64,000 bases of DNA from the NCBI RefSeq assembly GCF_902859735.1, contig NZ_CADIJY010000002.1:1-64000 (forward strand). The letters are read 5' to 3'. Shown here in pieces: positions 8,342 to 18,313 of this stretch. Made by a program: the position numbers and the translations under genes. Positions within the stretch are counted from its first letter, which is position 1. Each line of letters starts with the position of its first letter. The notes beneath the pieces were generated by a model. The model was not told where the DNA came from. It saw only the letters and a program-made list of their open reading frames with translations, and searched no databases. The stretch comes from Achromobacter aegrifaciens. GTDB taxonomy: Bacteria; Pseudomonadota; Gammaproteobacteria; Burkholderiales; Burkholderiaceae_B.

Positions 8342-9217
8342 GTGTTGATTGTTATCGGTTTTCTCGTGGTGGCCGTGTCGGTCGTCGGCAGCTTCATAGC
8401 GCTGGGCGGCCATTTGGGCGCGCTATACCAGCCGTTCGAGCTCACGCTGATTTTCGGGGCGGCTTTTGGTGCCTTCCTCGCCAGCAACAGCAAGAAGTCG
8501 TTGATGCTGGTCAAGTCCGCCTTGCCCGACGCCTTGAAAAGCTCGCGCTACGGCAAGGACGTGTACATGGAGCTGATGGCGCTCTTGTACGTGCTGCTGA
8601 ACAAGGCACGCCGCGAAGGCCTCATGGCTATCGAATCGCATATCGAAGACCCGGAGTCCAGTCCGATCTTCAGCGAGTACCCCCGCATCGCCAAAGACGC
8701 CAAGCTGATGGAGTTCATCACGGACTACCTGCGCATCATGATCAGTGGCAACATGAGCTCGTTCGAAATCGAGACGCTCATGGATGAGGAAATCGAAACC
8801 TACCGCCATGAGCGCGAAGTTCCTGTGCGCGCACTGCAGCAAATGGCCGATGGCCTGCCGGCCTTCGGTATCGTGGCCGCCGTGCTGGGCGTGATCAAGG
8901 CACTGGCCGCCGTGGACCAGCCTCCGGCGATCCTGGGCGACCTGATTTCCAAGGCCATGGTGGGCACGTTCCTGGGTATTCTGCTGGCCTACGGCTTCGT
9001 GGGGCCGCTGGCGTCGCGCATCGAGCGGCGCAGCGATGAGGCCACCAAGGTGCTGGAATGCATCAAGACCACGCTGCTGGCCAGCATGAACGGCTATCCG
9101 CCCCAGCTGGCCGTGGAGTTCGGCCGCAAGGTGCTGTTCTCCGCAGTGCGTCCGACCTTTGGTGAGCTGGAAGAGCACGTCCGGCAAGCCAAGTCCACCG
9201 CCACCGGCAAGGCCTGA
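8342..9217 (+). CDS. motA: Flagellar stator proton channel MotA
   Basis: 291 residues from the GTG at 8342, with AGGGG at 8331-8335. The start aligns [10 protein letters not shown] and [13 protein letters not shown] with the MotA N terminus; the frame extends upstream without similarity and has no early ATG. Four hydrophobic helices are expected; the conserved [17 protein letters not shown] of the third helix is present, and the fourth holds [20 protein letters not shown]. MotA surrounds the MotB dimer in the inner membrane, and its cytoplasmic loop contacts FliG. The stop is 11 bp before motB. Confidence 0.95.
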   Translation: MLIVIGFLVVAVSVVGSFIALGGHLGALYQPFELTLIFGAAFGAFLASNSKKSLMLVKSALPDALKSSRYGKDVYMELMALLYVLLNKARREGLMAIESHIEDPESSPIFSEYPRIAKDAKLMEFITDYLRIMISGNMSSFEIETLMDEEIETYRHEREVPVRALQQMADGLPAFGIVAAVLGVIKALAAVDQPPAILGDLISKAMVGTFLGILLAYGFVGPLASRIERRSDEATKVLECIKTTLLASMNGYPPQLAVEFGRKVLFSAVRPTFGELEEHVRQAKSTATGKA

Positions 9218-9228
9218 CGGAGCGGGCC

Positions 9229-10218
9229 ATGAGCACGGTAAACAACCACCGTGTGGTGATCCGCCGCAAGAAGGTCCACGGCGGCGGGCACCACGGCGGC
9301 AGCTGGAAGATTGCATACGCCGACTTCATCACGGCGATGATGGCGTTCTTCCTGGTGATGTGGCTGATCAGCGTGGTCCCGCGCGAAGAGCTCAAGGGCA
9401 TTGCGGAGTACTTCCGCATGCCATTGCGCGTCGCCATTACGGGCGGGCCCAGCAGTTCGGCCGAGACCAGCGCGGTTCCAGGAGGCGGCAGGGATCCCTT
9501 GCGCAGCGAGGGCGATGTGCGCCGCGCGCAGGGCAACCGCGTCGAGGCCCAGCCCATGGGCGACGCCGAACGCCGCGAACAGCATCGCCTGGAAAATCTG
9601 AAAAAGCGGCTCGAAAACGTCATCGAGACGAGTCCGGTGCTGAAGAGCTTCAGGCCGCAGCTGCTGATCGACCTGACTACCGAGGGTCTGCGCATCCAGA
9701 TCATCGACAACCAGAACCGTCCGATGTTCGCCACCGGCCGCGCGGAAGTGCAGCCTTACATGCGCGACATCCTCAGGGAACTGGGGCCGGTCCTGAATGA
9801 ATTGCCCAACAAGGTCAGCATCTCCGGCCACACCGACGCCTCGCAATACGCTCGCGGAGAGCGCGCCTATAGCAATTGGGAGCTGTCGGCCGACCGCGCC
9901 AATGCGTCGCGCCAGGAGCTGGTGGCGGGCGGAATGAACGAAAGCAAGGTCCTGCGCATCCAGGGGCTGTCGTCCAGCATGAGCCTGGTTAAAGATGACC
10001 CGTATGCGGCCGTTAATAGACGTATCAGCCTTGTGGTGCTCAACCAGAGCACCCAGCGGCGCATCGAAAGCGAGAACGCCGCGGCTGCGGACGTCAGCGC
10101 CAAGGATGCCCGCGAGGTAGGAACGGCGGTGGAAGCGGCGCAAGCCGCGGCCCAGGCCACGACGGCAACCAAACCAGGCGAGGCGGAGAGCAACCCGCCC
10201 GCGGAAGGGGTTCGATAG
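9229..10218 (+). CDS. motB: Flagellar stator anchor MotB
   Basis: 329 residues. A short basic cytoplasmic head with a Gly/His stretch (GGGHHGGS) leads into one membrane helix with the proton-binding aspartate at D32 ([20 protein letters not shown]). The periplasmic part carries an OmpA-like peptidoglycan-binding domain ([26 protein letters not shown]). It anchors the stator to the cell wall and carries protons with MotA. The C-terminal 60 residues are Ala/Glu-rich low complexity. It is 2 bp upstream of the cheY-like gene. Confidence 0.96.
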   Translation: MSTVNNHRVVIRRKKVHGGGHHGGSWKIAYADFITAMMAFFLVMWLISVVPREELKGIAEYFRMPLRVAITGGPSSSAETSAVPGGGRDPLRSEGDVRRAQGNRVEAQPMGDAERREQHRLENLKKRLENVIETSPVLKSFRPQLLIDLTTEGLRIQIIDNQNRPMFATGRAEVQPYMRDILRELGPVLNELPNKVSISGHTDASQYARGERAYSNWELSADRANASRQELVAGGMNESKVLRIQGLSSSMSLVKDDPYAAVNRRISLVVLNQSTQRRIESENAAAADVSAKDAREVGTAVEAAQAAAQATTATKPGEAESNPPAEGVR

Positions 10219-10220
10219 CA

Positions 10221-10601
10221 ATGGCTGCAACGATTCTTGTGGCGGACGACTCGGCGACGATGCGCATGATCGTCCAGGCGACGTTGACGGGCGCTGGATG
10301 GAAAGTCCTGACGGCCGGCAATGGCCAGGAAGCGCTGGAATTGGCCAAGAGCCACCCGGTGGACCTGGTGGTCAGCGACTGGAACATGCCGGTCATGGGC
10401 GGTCTGGAGCTGATCCAGGGACTGCGCCAAGAGGACGAGTACCTGGACGTGCCGGTCTTGGTGTTGACCACCGAGGACGACGTGGACAGCAAGATGGCCG
10501 CCCGGGATCTGGGGGTCTGTGGCTGGCTTTCCAAGCCGGTCGACCCGGATGTGCTGGTGGAATTGGCGTCTGAACTGCTCGACGAGCAGGCCGGCGCGTA
10601 A
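10221..10601 (+). CDS. CheY-like single-domain response regulator
   Basis: 126 residues, one receiver domain. The acidic pair is D9/D10, the phosphorylation site D53 (VVSDWNMP), the switch Thr T83/T84 and the conserved lysine K105. The position of the CheY switch tyrosine (Y106 in Escherichia coli) is W102, unlike the second CheY at 17063. It sits between motB and cheA and probably takes phosphate from CheA. It could be an output regulator or a phosphate sink; the sequence does not decide. Confidence 0.88.
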   Translation: MAATILVADDSATMRMIVQATLTGAGWKVLTAGNGQEALELAKSHPVDLVVSDWNMPVMGGLELIQGLRQEDEYLDVPVLVLTTEDDVDSKMAARDLGVCGWLSKPVDPDVLVELASELLDEQAGA

Positions 10602-10630
10602 GCAAGTTCATTTTTGAAGGCGTACGGGTC

Positions 10631-12757
10631 ATGAGTTCTGGTTTGGACCTCAGTCAGTTTTACGAGACCTTTTTCGACGAGGCGGACGAGCTGCTCGCGC
10701 AGATGGAGCAGCTGCTGCTCGAGCTGGATGTGGGCGCGCCCGACATCGAACAGCTCAACGCGATCTTCCGCGCCGCCCACTCGATCAAGGGTGGGGCGGC
10801 CACCTTCGGCTGCTTCACGCAGCTGGCGGGCACGACCCATTTGCTGGAAAACCTCCTGGATGCGATCCGTCGCGGCGAAATGGCGCTGCGTACGGACATG
10901 ATCGATATTTTCTTGGAAACGAAAGACGTGCTCAAAAGCCAACTGGATGCCTATCGGGCCTCCGAAGAGCCCGATGAAGCCGTGTTTGAGCGTATCTGCG
11001 CCGTATTGAGGCAGCTTGCGCTGGAGCATAAGGATCCCGCCGCGGCAGCCGCGCCGGCCGAGGCCCCTGCACCCGTGGCTGCGCCGGTTCCGGTTCCGGC
11101 CCCGGCTCCCGTGATCGCCCCGCCGCCTGCCCCCGAGCCCGCAGAGCAAGCGCCGGCAGCGGAAGCCGGCAGCTTGCCTCTGCGTGTGCGGATCACCAAG
11201 GTTTCGGACAAGGACGCCGCCTCTCTCCTCGAGGAAATGGGCAATCTCGGCAACGTCAAGGCCAGCGAACGCGCCGACGGCGCCCTGACCGTCTGGATGG
11301 ACAGCACCTGCACGCCGGACGATATCGAGGCAGTATGCTGCTTCATCGTCGACGGCGACCAGCTGGAAATCAGCCGCGAGGCTGCTCCGGCGGGCGTAAC
11401 GCAGGCTGCTGCTCCAATTGCGGCTGCGACGCCCGCGCCGGCTCCCGCACAGACGGCGCCCGAAGCGCCGGCCGTCGCCGAGTCGGCTGCGGCCGCCGAG
11501 GCCATCACACAGTCCACCCGCGCAGCCCGGCCCGCTGCGGCAGCTCCGGCGCACGCGGACAAGGAATCCACCTCGATCCGCGTCGGCGTCGAAAAGGTCG
11601 ACCAGGTCATCAACCTGGTGGGCGAACTGGTCATTACCCAAGCCATGCTGGCCCAGACCGCATCCACGCTGGATCCGGTGCTGCACGACCGCCTGCTCAA
11701 TGGCATGGAACAGCTTGAGCGCAATGCCCGCGACCTGCAGGAAGCGGTCATGTCCATCCGCATGATGCCGATGGATTACGTGTTCAGCCGCTTCCCACGC
11801 CTGGTGCGCGACATCGCCAGCAAGATGGGCAAGCAGATCGAACTGCAAACCCACGGCCGCGCAACGGAACTGGACAAGAGCCTGATCGAACGCATCATCG
11901 ATCCGCTGACCCACCTGGTGCGCAACAGCCTGGACCACGGCATCGAGACTCCCGAAAAGCGCGTCGCCGCTGGCAAGGACCCCGTCGGACAGCTGGTGCT
12001 GTCGGCCCAGCACAACGGCGGCAACATCGTCATTGAAGTCAGCGACGACGGCGGCGGGCTGAACCGCGACAAGATCCTGAAGAAGGCGATCGCCCAGGGC
12101 CTGCCCGTCAACGAGAATTCGCCGGACGACGAAATCTGGCAGCTGATCTTTGCGCCGGGCTTTTCCACGGCCGAAAAGGTGACGGACATCTCCGGCCGAG
12201 GCGTGGGCATGGACGTGGTGCGTCGGAACATCCAGGACATGGGCGGCCACGTGCAGCTGTCGTGCGAGCCGGGCAACGGCACCACGACGCGCATCGTCCT
12301 GCCGCTGACGCTGGCCATTCTGGACGGCATGTCGGTGCGCGTCGGCGAGGAAACCTTCATTCTGCCGCTGAACCATGTAACCGAATCGCTGCAGCCCACC
12401 AATGACCAGATCTACTCGGTGGCGGGCAACGAGCGCGTGATGCACGTGCGCGGCGAGTACCTGCCGCTGGTCGAAATGCACCGGGTGTTCTCGGTCAGCG
12501 ACGCCCAGACCGATCCCACGCAGGCCATCGCGGTCATCATGCAAGCCGAGGACCGCCGGTTTGCGTTGCTGGTGGATCACCTGATCGGCCAGCACCAGGT
12601 CGTGGTGAAGAATCTGGAATCGAATTACCGCAAGGTGCCGGGCATTTCCGCCGCCACCATCCTGGGCGATGGCAGCGTGGCCCTGATCGTCGACGTATTT
12701 GCGCTTGCGCGCGCCAACCGCGAGCGTTGGTCGCAGCCCGAAGCCATTCTGAATTGA
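10631..12757 (+). CDS. cheA: Chemotaxis histidine kinase CheA
   Basis: 708 residues. P1 Hpt domain at the N terminus with phospho-accepting H50 ([15 protein letters not shown]). An Ala/Pro linker (about 137-180) is followed by a P2-like domain, a second Ala/Pro linker, the P3 dimerisation domain ([19 protein letters not shown]), the P4 ATPase (N box [12 protein letters not shown]1 VSDDGGG, G2 GRGVGMDVV) and the P5 CheW-like domain. It autophosphorylates under receptor control and passes phosphate to CheY and CheB. ATG at 10631; only one cheA is in the window. Confidence 0.97.
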   Translation: MSSGLDLSQFYETFFDEADELLAQMEQLLLELDVGAPDIEQLNAIFRAAHSIKGGAATFGCFTQLAGTTHLLENLLDAIRRGEMALRTDMIDIFLETKDVLKSQLDAYRASEEPDEAVFERICAVLRQLALEHKDPAAAAAPAEAPAPVAAPVPVPAPAPVIAPPPAPEPAEQAPAAEAGSLPLRVRITKVSDKDAASLLEEMGNLGNVKASERADGALTVWMDSTCTPDDIEAVCCFIVDGDQLEISREAAPAGVTQAAAPIAAATPAPAPAQTAPEAPAVAESAAAAEAITQSTRAARPAAAAPAHADKESTSIRVGVEKVDQVINLVGELVITQAMLAQTASTLDPVLHDRLLNGMEQLERNARDLQEAVMSIRMMPMDYVFSRFPRLVRDIASKMGKQIELQTHGRATELDKSLIERIIDPLTHLVRNSLDHGIETPEKRVAAGKDPVGQLVLSAQHNGGNIVIEVSDDGGGLNRDKILKKAIAQGLPVNENSPDDEIWQLIFAPGFSTAEKVTDISGRGVGMDVVRRNIQDMGGHVQLSCEPGNGTTTRIVLPLTLAILDGMSVRVGEETFILPLNHVTESLQPTNDQIYSVAGNERVMHVRGEYLPLVEMHRVFSVSDAQTDPTQAIAVIMQAEDRRFALLVDHLIGQHQVVVKNLESNYRKVPGISAATILGDGSVALIVDVFALARANRERWSQPEAILN

Positions 12758-12773
12758 TGGAGAAATAAACCTC

Positions 12774-13274
12774 ATGGCAGCCAAACCGCAAGCGCAAGCC
12801 GCGCGCAATGAAGATGTCGGCAGCGAGTTCCTGGTGTTCACGCTGGGCGACGAAGAGTACGGCATCGACATCCTGAAGGTGCAGGAGATCCGCGGCTACG
12901 ACGCCGACACGGTCACCCGCATCGCGAATGTTCCGCCGTTCATCAAGGGCGTGACGAACCTGCGCGGCATCATCGTGCCCATCGTCGACCTGCGCATCAA
13001 GTTCAACCTGGGCCGCGTCGACTACAACGAGCAGACCGTGGTCATCATCCTGAACCTCGACCGCCGCGTCGTCGGTATCGTGGTGGATGGCGTGTCCGAT
13101 GTGCTGATGCTCAATTCGGGCCAGATCCGCCCGGCGCCGGAATTCGGCGCCACTTTGTCCACCGAGTACCTGACGGGCCTGGGCACGGTGGACGAACGCA
13201 TGCTGATCCTGGTGGATATTGAAAAAATGATGACCAGCGACGAAATGGCGCTGGTGGAGAAGGTCGCGTCCTGA
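12774..13274 (+). CDS. cheW: Chemotaxis coupling protein CheW
   Basis: 166 residues, a single CheW domain. Typical segments are [39 protein letters not shown] and [11 protein letters not shown]. It bridges MCPs and CheA in the receptor array. It lies 16 bp after cheA and is followed by a stable hairpin, so the upstream che genes may be partly terminated here. Confidence 0.97.
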   Translation: MAAKPQAQAARNEDVGSEFLVFTLGDEEYGIDILKVQEIRGYDADTVTRIANVPPFIKGVTNLRGIIVPIVDLRIKFNLGRVDYNEQTVVIILNLDRRVVGIVVDGVSDVLMLNSGQIRPAPEFGATLSTEYLTGLGTVDERMLILVDIEKMMTSDEMALVEKVAS

Positions 13275-13297
13275 TCGGAACGGCCTGCTGGGAGGTA

Positions 13298-13334
13298 AAA
13301 GCGCCATATTGAACCCAATGTGGCGCTTTCCTTT
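13298..13334 (+). terminator. Hairpin between cheW and the first MCP, a terminator or attenuator
   Basis: A 14-bp stem (AAAGCGCCATATTG / CAATGTGGCGCTTT, one G.T pair, loop AACC, 13298-13329) is followed by the weak T stretch CCTTTAAC. It starts 23 bp past the cheW stop, and the next gene starts at 13365. A short T run argues for partial termination. Confidence 0.6.
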
Positions 13335-13364
13335 AACGACTTCAATCTGGGAGTGGTTCTTGTG

Positions 13365-15068
13365 ATGCGCAAGTTCTTCGCAAACATGACGATACGCAGC
13401 AGCCTGTTGTGGGTGCTGGCGTTTTTCTCATTCATGTTGGTGATAGGGGCCGCGTTGGGCGTGCTGTCCCTGCGCATCAGCAATGGCACCCTGGCGCAGA
13501 TCAAGCAATCGCAAGAGCTGGATGACGCGGTCGGCCGCGTGGTCTCCAGCTACAAGGACACCATGACTGGCCTGGGCCGCGCGGCCGCCGCCAACTATGC
13601 GGACATCGTGAAGAGCGTGGGGCAGCCCACCTTGCTGACCCAGGGCTTGTCCTCCGAGGCGGCTGGCCTGCTGGAGCGGGCCAAGGCCTCCATGAACAAG
13701 GGGCAGGCCGAGTACGAGTATTACAAGAGCCTGGCTCGGCCCGCCGAAGCGGCCGACGCCCTGAAAGAAATCGACGAATCCTATGACGCGCTGGTCCGGC
13801 AAGGGCTGACGCCGCTGGTGGCAGCCTTGGAAAAGGCGGACATGCCTGCCTACCAGAAGCAAGTCCAGACGGTACAGGACGCTCTCGAGGGCCGGTACGC
13901 GCGCGCCATCGAAGGCTTTGATTTCTGGCGCGCCAGCAAGACGCTGGATGCGCACGAAGTGGCACAGGTGCGCTACCAGTTCGTCCTGATGGCAGTCGCC
14001 GCCGGCGGCGTGATCGCCGCGCTGCTTGTGTTCGCCACCTATGTGTTCCTGCGTCGCCGCGTGCTGCTGCCGCTGAAGGAAGCCGGTCATCACTTCGACC
14101 GCATCGCCGGTGGCGACCTCACCGCCCGCGTGGACGCGCGCAATACCAACGAAATCGGCCAGCTGTTCGCCGCCTTGAAGCGCATGCAGGAAAGCCTGAC
14201 CCGCACCGTGGCGTCAGTGCGCCGCGGCGTGGATGAGATCAACGTCGGTTCGCACGAGATCGCGGCAGGTAATACGGACCTGTCCAGCCGCACCGAGCAG
14301 CAAGCGGCCTCGCTGGAAGAAACCGCGGCTTCGATGGAAGAGCTGGCCTCTACCGTCAAGCAGAACGCCGACAATGCGCGCCAGGCCAACCAGCTGGCGG
14401 CCAGCGCCTCGGACGTGGCAGAGCGCGGCGGTTCGGCGGTGTCGGAAGTGGTCCACACCATGCAGGAAATTTCGGCAAGTTCGCGCAAGATTTCCGAGAT
14501 TGTGTCGGTGATCGACGGCATTGCCTTCCAGACCAACATCCTGGCGCTGAATGCGGCGGTGGAAGCTGCCCGAGCGGGCGAGCAGGGCAAAGGCTTTGCC
14601 GTGGTGGCAGGCGAAGTGCGCTCGTTGGCGCAACGCAGCGCCCAGGCGGCCAAGGAAATCAAGGGCCTGATCGAGGATTCCGTGACCAAGGTTGGCGCGG
14701 GCTCGCAGCAGGTGGAGCGCGCCGGCTCGACGATGCAGGAGATCGTGGCCTCGGTGAAGCGCGTGACGGACATCATGGGCGAGATCTCGGCGGCGTCCGA
14801 AGAGCAGTCCAGCGGCATCGAGCAGGTCAACCGTGCCGTGTCGCAGATGGACGAGGTGACGCAGCAGAACGCGGCGCTGGTGGAAGAGGCTGCAGCAGCT
14901 GCGGGTTCTCTGCAGGAGCAGGCGCAGCGCCTGGCCGAAGCGGTGTCCGTGTTCAAAATCAACGTGGGTGAGGTCATCGAGGTTCCGGCCCAGCGCCTGT
15001 CGTCGGCGCGTTCCGCCGGTGACGACACCCGCTTGCAGGCGCCTGACGCGCTTGCGCTTGGGCACTGA
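13365..15068 (+). CDS. Methyl-accepting chemotaxis protein, 4-helix-bundle (Tar/Tsr) type
   Basis: 567 residues from the ATG at 13365 (GGGAG upstream). TM1 about 10-36, periplasmic helical sensor, TM2 about 205-230, HAMP, then the methylation/signalling domain with the hairpin tip [20 protein letters not shown]. It signals to CheA/CheW. The C terminus (DALALGH) lacks the CheR-docking pentapeptide. Its signalling half is part of the four-copy 810-bp repeat family of this window. The ligand cannot be inferred. It sits inside the che operon between cheW and cheR, as tsr/tar-like genes often do. Confidence 0.94.
   Translation: MRKFFANMTIRSSLLWVLAFFSFMLVIGAALGVLSLRISNGTLAQIKQSQELDDAVGRVVSSYKDTMTGLGRAAAANYADIVKSVGQPTLLTQGLSSEAAGLLERAKASMNKGQAEYEYYKSLARPAEAADALKEIDESYDALVRQGLTPLVAALEKADMPAYQKQVQTVQDALEGRYARAIEGFDFWRASKTLDAHEVAQVRYQFVLMAVAAGGVIAALLVFATYVFLRRRVLLPLKEAGHHFDRIAGGDLTARVDARNTNEIGQLFAALKRMQESLTRTVASVRRGVDEINVGSHEIAAGNTDLSSRTEQQAASLEETAASMEELASTVKQNADNARQANQLAASASDVAERGGSAVSEVVHTMQEISASSRKISEIVSVIDGIAFQTNILALNAAVEAARAGEQGKGFAVVAGEVRSLAQRSAQAAKEIKGLIEDSVTKVGAGSQQVERAGSTMQEIVASVKRVTDIMGEISAASEEQSSGIEQVNRAVSQMDEVTQQNAALVEEAAAAAGSLQEQAQRLAEAVSVFKINVGEVIEVPAQRLSSARSAGDDTRLQAPDALALGH
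14181..14990 (+). repeat. MCP signalling-domain repeat, copy 1 of 4
   Basis: This segment runs from the codons for [10 protein letters not shown] to those for EVIEVPA. It is the same length, and near identical in sequence, to 39601-40410, 41596-42405 and 44191-45000, with no insertions or deletions seen when compared by eye. Confidence 0.85.
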
Positions 15069-15076
15069 GGATCGCA

Positions 15077-15934
15077 GTGGCTACAGCAGCGGCAACCCAG
15101 GCGCCGTCCATTTCGGTGGAACGCCAATTCGATTTTCGCGACGCGGACTTTTCGCGCGTGCGCAAGATGATTCACGCCTATGCGGGAATTTCGCTGGGCA
15201 CGCACAAGCGCGAAATGGTCTACAGCCGGCTTGCCCGGCGCCTGCGCGCGCTGGGCATGCAGGATTTCGGCAGCTATCTGGACCAGCTTGAAAACGAGCC
15301 GAATGCGGCCGAGTGGGAAGATTTCGTCAACGCATTGACGACCAACCTGACCGCCTTCTTCCGCGAATCGCATCACTTCCCCATCTTGGCTGACTTTGCC
15401 AAACGGCGCGGCGGCCCGGTGTCGGTGTGGTGCTGTGCGGCCTCCACCGGGGAAGAACCGTATTCCATCGCCATGACGCTGGTGGAAGCGCTGGGCCCTC
15501 GGGCCAGTGCAAGTTCGGTGCTGGCCACCGATATCGACACCAATGTGCTCACCCGTGCGCGCGCGGGGGTCTACCCGGCCGAGCGCGTGGACAAAATGGA
15601 TAACGAGCGTCTGCGGCGCTTCTTCTTGAAAGGCCGGGGCGCCAACGAAGGGCAGGTCCGGGTGCGTCCCGAGATCGCCGACATGGTCCGATACGAGACG
15701 CTGAACCTGTTGGCGCCGACGTGGCAGATCAACGAACAGTTTGATGTGATCTTCTGTCGCAACGTCATGATTTATTTCGACAAACCTACCCAGGCCAGGA
15801 TCCTGGAACGGTTTGTGCCGCTGCTCAAGCCGGGTGGCTTGCTGTTTGCTGGCCATTCCGAGAACTTCACCTATATCAGCCGGGACTTTCGTCTGCGCGG
15901 GCAGACTGTCTATGAATGCGCGGGCAGGTCCTGA
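15077..15934 (+). CDS. cheR: Chemotaxis protein methyltransferase CheR
   Basis: 285 residues from the GTG at 15077, with TGAGG just upstream. The N-terminal helical domain ([17 protein letters not shown]) is followed by the SAM-dependent methyltransferase domain: [13 protein letters not shown], the SAM site [24 protein letters not shown] and [15 protein letters not shown]. It methylates receptor glutamates, raising CheA activity. It is followed by cheB after 19 bp. Confidence 0.96.
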   Translation: MATAAATQAPSISVERQFDFRDADFSRVRKMIHAYAGISLGTHKREMVYSRLARRLRALGMQDFGSYLDQLENEPNAAEWEDFVNALTTNLTAFFRESHHFPILADFAKRRGGPVSVWCCAASTGEEPYSIAMTLVEALGPRASASSVLATDIDTNVLTRARAGVYPAERVDKMDNERLRRFFLKGRGANEGQVRVRPEIADMVRYETLNLLAPTWQINEQFDVIFCRNVMIYFDKPTQARILERFVPLLKPGGLLFAGHSENFTYISRDFRLRGQTVYECAGRS

Positions 15935-15953
15935 GCGGGCCGAGGCAGCAAAA

Positions 15954-17012
15954 ATGAAGAAAATTAGCGTTTTGTGTGTGGACGATTCGGCGTTGGTGCG
16001 TGGCCTGATGACCGAGATCATCAACAGCCAGCCGGACATGGAGGTGGTCGCAACCGCGCCCGATCCGCTGGTGGCACGCGAACTCATCAAGCGCCATAAC
16101 CCCGACGTGCTGACGCTGGACGTGGAAATGCCCCGCATGGACGGGCTGGATTTCCTGGAAAAACTGATGCGCCTGCGGCCCATGCCGGTGGTGATGGTGT
16201 CGTCGCTGACCGAGCGCGGCGGCGAAATCACGTTGCGGGCCCTGGAACTGGGCGCCATCGACTTCGTCACCAAACCCAAGCTGGGCATCCGCGACGGCCT
16301 GCTCGAATACACCGAGATCATCGCCGACAAGATACGCGCCGCCTCGCGCGCCAAGCTGCGCGCGCCAGCAGCGCACGCCGCGCCCGCCGCACCCGCGCCC
16401 ATGTTGCGCCGTCCGCTGTCCAGCTCGGAAAAGCTGGTCATCGTCGGCGCGTCCACGGGCGGCACGGAAGCGATCCGCGAGGTGCTGCAGCCGTTGCCGC
16501 CCGACAGCCCGGCCATCCTGATCACCCAACACATGCCGGCGGGCTTCACGCGCTCCTTTGCGCAACGCCTGGATGCCCTGTGTGCGGTGACGGTCCGTGA
16601 AGCCGTGCACGGCGACCGCGTGTTGCCCGGGCACGTTTATCTGGCGCCGGGTGGTGACATGCACATGCGTCTGGGCCGCAGCGGTGCCAACTACGTGATC
16701 GAGCTTGAAGCCAGCGAACCCGTCAACCGCCATCGCCCGTCGGTGGACGTGCTGTTCAACTCGGCGGCCGTCGCCGCGGGCAAGAACGCCATCGGCGTCA
16801 TCCTGACCGGCATGGGCAAGGACGGCGCGGCCGGCATGCTGGCCATGCACCGCGCGGGCGCCCACACGATTGCGCAGGACGAGGCCAGCTGCGTCGTCTT
16901 CGGTATGCCCCGCGAAGCTATCGCCTTGGGCGCCGCGGATGAAGTGGTTTCGTTGTCGGCGATAAGCGAACGCATTCTGACTCGCCTGGGCGATCGCGGG
17001 CACCGCGTCTGA
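15954..17012 (+). CDS. cheB: Chemotaxis response regulator protein-glutamate methylesterase
   Basis: 352 residues from the ATG at 15954 with GAGG upstream; the frame is open upstream through cheR, but family similarity starts at [16 protein letters not shown]. Receiver domain 1-125 (acidic pair in VDDSA, phospho-Asp in LTLDVEMP), Ala/Pro linker, then the CheB esterase with the catalytic Ser in [11 protein letters not shown], His in ILITQHMP and Asp in [10 protein letters not shown]. It removes methyl groups from and deamidates receptors. No cheD accompanies it here. Confidence 0.96.
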   Translation: MKKISVLCVDDSALVRGLMTEIINSQPDMEVVATAPDPLVARELIKRHNPDVLTLDVEMPRMDGLDFLEKLMRLRPMPVVMVSSLTERGGEITLRALELGAIDFVTKPKLGIRDGLLEYTEIIADKIRAASRAKLRAPAAHAAPAAPAPMLRRPLSSSEKLVIVGASTGGTEAIREVLQPLPPDSPAILITQHMPAGFTRSFAQRLDALCAVTVREAVHGDRVLPGHVYLAPGGDMHMRLGRSGANYVIELEASEPVNRHRPSVDVLFNSAAVAAGKNAIGVILTGMGKDGAAGMLAMHRAGAHTIAQDEASCVVFGMPREAIALGAADEVVSLSAISERILTRLGDRGHRV

Positions 17013-17062
17013 CGCGCAAGGCTCCCCGATCGGTCCAAGCTAAATTTTTTCTGGAGTAGAAG

Positions 17063-17452
17063 ATGGTAGACAAGGGCCTGAAGATTCTGGTGGTGGATGA
17101 CTTCCCCACCATGCGGCGGATCATCCGCAACCTGCTCAAAGAGCTGGGTTTCGAGAACGTGGATGAGGCCGAAGACGGCGCCATCGGCCTGGAAAAGCTG
17201 CGCAACGGCGGTTTCCAGTTCGTGGTGTCGGACTGGAACATGCCCAATCTCGACGGCCTGGAGATGCTCAAGCAGATCCGCGCCGACGCGGCGCTGGCCT
17301 CGCTGCCCGTGCTGATGGTGACGGCCGAGGCCAAGAAGGAAAACATTGTTGCCGCGGCCCAGGCCGGCGCCAACGGTTATGTGGTCAAGCCTTTCACGGC
17401 GGCGACGCTGGAAGAGAAGCTCAACAAGATCTTCGAGAAAATCGCCGGTTGA
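17063..17452 (+). CDS. cheY: Chemotaxis response regulator CheY, the motor switch signal
   Basis: 129 residues with every key residue at the Escherichia coli number: D12/D13, phospho-acceptor D57, T87, Y106 and K109. The segment [20 protein letters not shown] is nearly identical to enteric CheY. CheY-P binds FliM/FliN and reverses the motor. It lies between cheB and cheZ, 8 bp before cheZ. Confidence 0.97.
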   Translation: MVDKGLKILVVDDFPTMRRIIRNLLKELGFENVDEAEDGAIGLEKLRNGGFQFVVSDWNMPNLDGLEMLKQIRADAALASLPVLMVTAEAKKENIVAAAQAGANGYVVKPFTAATLEEKLNKIFEKIAG

Positions 17453-17460
17453 GGTGAGCC

Positions 17461-18093
17461 ATGAGCACGACGGAACATGAGAGCCCGGGCGATTCCCCCG
17501 ACCTGATCCACCGCATCGCGTCGCTGACGCGCATGCTGCGCGACAGCATGCGCGAACTGGGGCTGGATCAGGCCATCAAGGACGCAGCCAACGCCATTCC
17601 CGATGCACGCGACCGTCTGCGCTACGTGGCGCAGATGACGGAGCAGGCCGCCAACCGCGTCTTGAACGCCACCGAGCAGGCCGGCCCCATCCAGGATGGC
17701 CTGTCGCGCTCGGCGCAGGCGCTGGATGCGCGCTGGCAGCAGTGGTACGACCAGCCCCTGGAATTGCCCGAGGCGCGCGAGCTTGTGAAGGACACGCGCG
17801 CCTACCTGCAGGATGTGCCGAAGCAGGCGCAGCAGACGCAATCCCAGCTGATGGAAATCATCATGGCGCAGGATTTCCAGGACCTCACGGGCCAGGTCAT
17901 CATGCGCATGATGGACGTGGTCGGCGCGATCGAGCGTGAACTGCTGCAGGTGCTGCTGGACAACGTCCCGCAAGAACGCCGCGACGAAGCCAACAGCCTG
18001 CTCAACGGGCCGCAGATCAGTCCGCAAGGCAAGACCGACGTAGTGACCAGCCAGGACCAGGTCGACGACCTGCTGGCCAGCCTGGGCTTCTAG
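17461..18093 (+). CDS. cheZ: CheY-P phosphatase CheZ
   Basis: 210 residues. The catalytic region is [15 protein letters not shown], with D141 and the inserted glutamine Q145 as the expected active residues. The C-terminal peptide [12 protein letters not shown] is the CheY-binding helix. The long central helices match the CheZ hairpin. It is the last gene of the che operon before a hairpin. Confidence 0.95.
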   Translation: MSTTEHESPGDSPDLIHRIASLTRMLRDSMRELGLDQAIKDAANAIPDARDRLRYVAQMTEQAANRVLNATEQAGPIQDGLSRSAQALDARWQQWYDQPLELPEARELVKDTRAYLQDVPKQAQQTQSQLMEIIMAQDFQDLTGQVIMRMMDVVGAIERELLQVLLDNVPQERRDEANSLLNGPQISPQGKTDVVTSQDQVDDLLASLGF

Positions 18094-18105
18094 CCGGGAG
18101 CCGCG

Positions 18106-18137
18106 CCGCCGGACAGGGACTCCGGCGGTGCATTTTC
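18106..18137 (+). terminator. Likely terminator of the che operon
   Basis: An 8-bp stem CCGCCGGA / TCCGGCGG (loop CAGGGAC) is followed by TGCATTTTCC. It lies 13 bp past the cheZ stop. The T run is short. Confidence 0.6.
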
Positions 18138-18313
18138 CGGGTGGTGCCGCCCGCGCATGAAGGTAGTCCCTAAGGGCGCAAAGCGCGCCTCGTGGATAGA
18201 CTCCCCTCCAAAACAATAATCAGGGGCCGTGCAGCGTGAATCATGGCGCGCAATGCGCGCCAGGCAACGGATGCCCATAGAAGGCGATCCGGGCCGGCAC
18301 AAGGAGATTGATC

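Noticed and set aside
10094-12871. A 925-codon minus-strand open frame opposite cheA
   Set aside because: It is antisense to a complete cheA with all motifs, has His/Arg/Ala-rich shadow composition and no family similarity; long antisense frames are common in GC-rich DNA.
14090-16549. An 819-codon minus-strand open frame opposite the first MCP, cheR and cheB
   Set aside because: It covers three well-supported plus-strand genes and has no ribosome site or recognisable domain.
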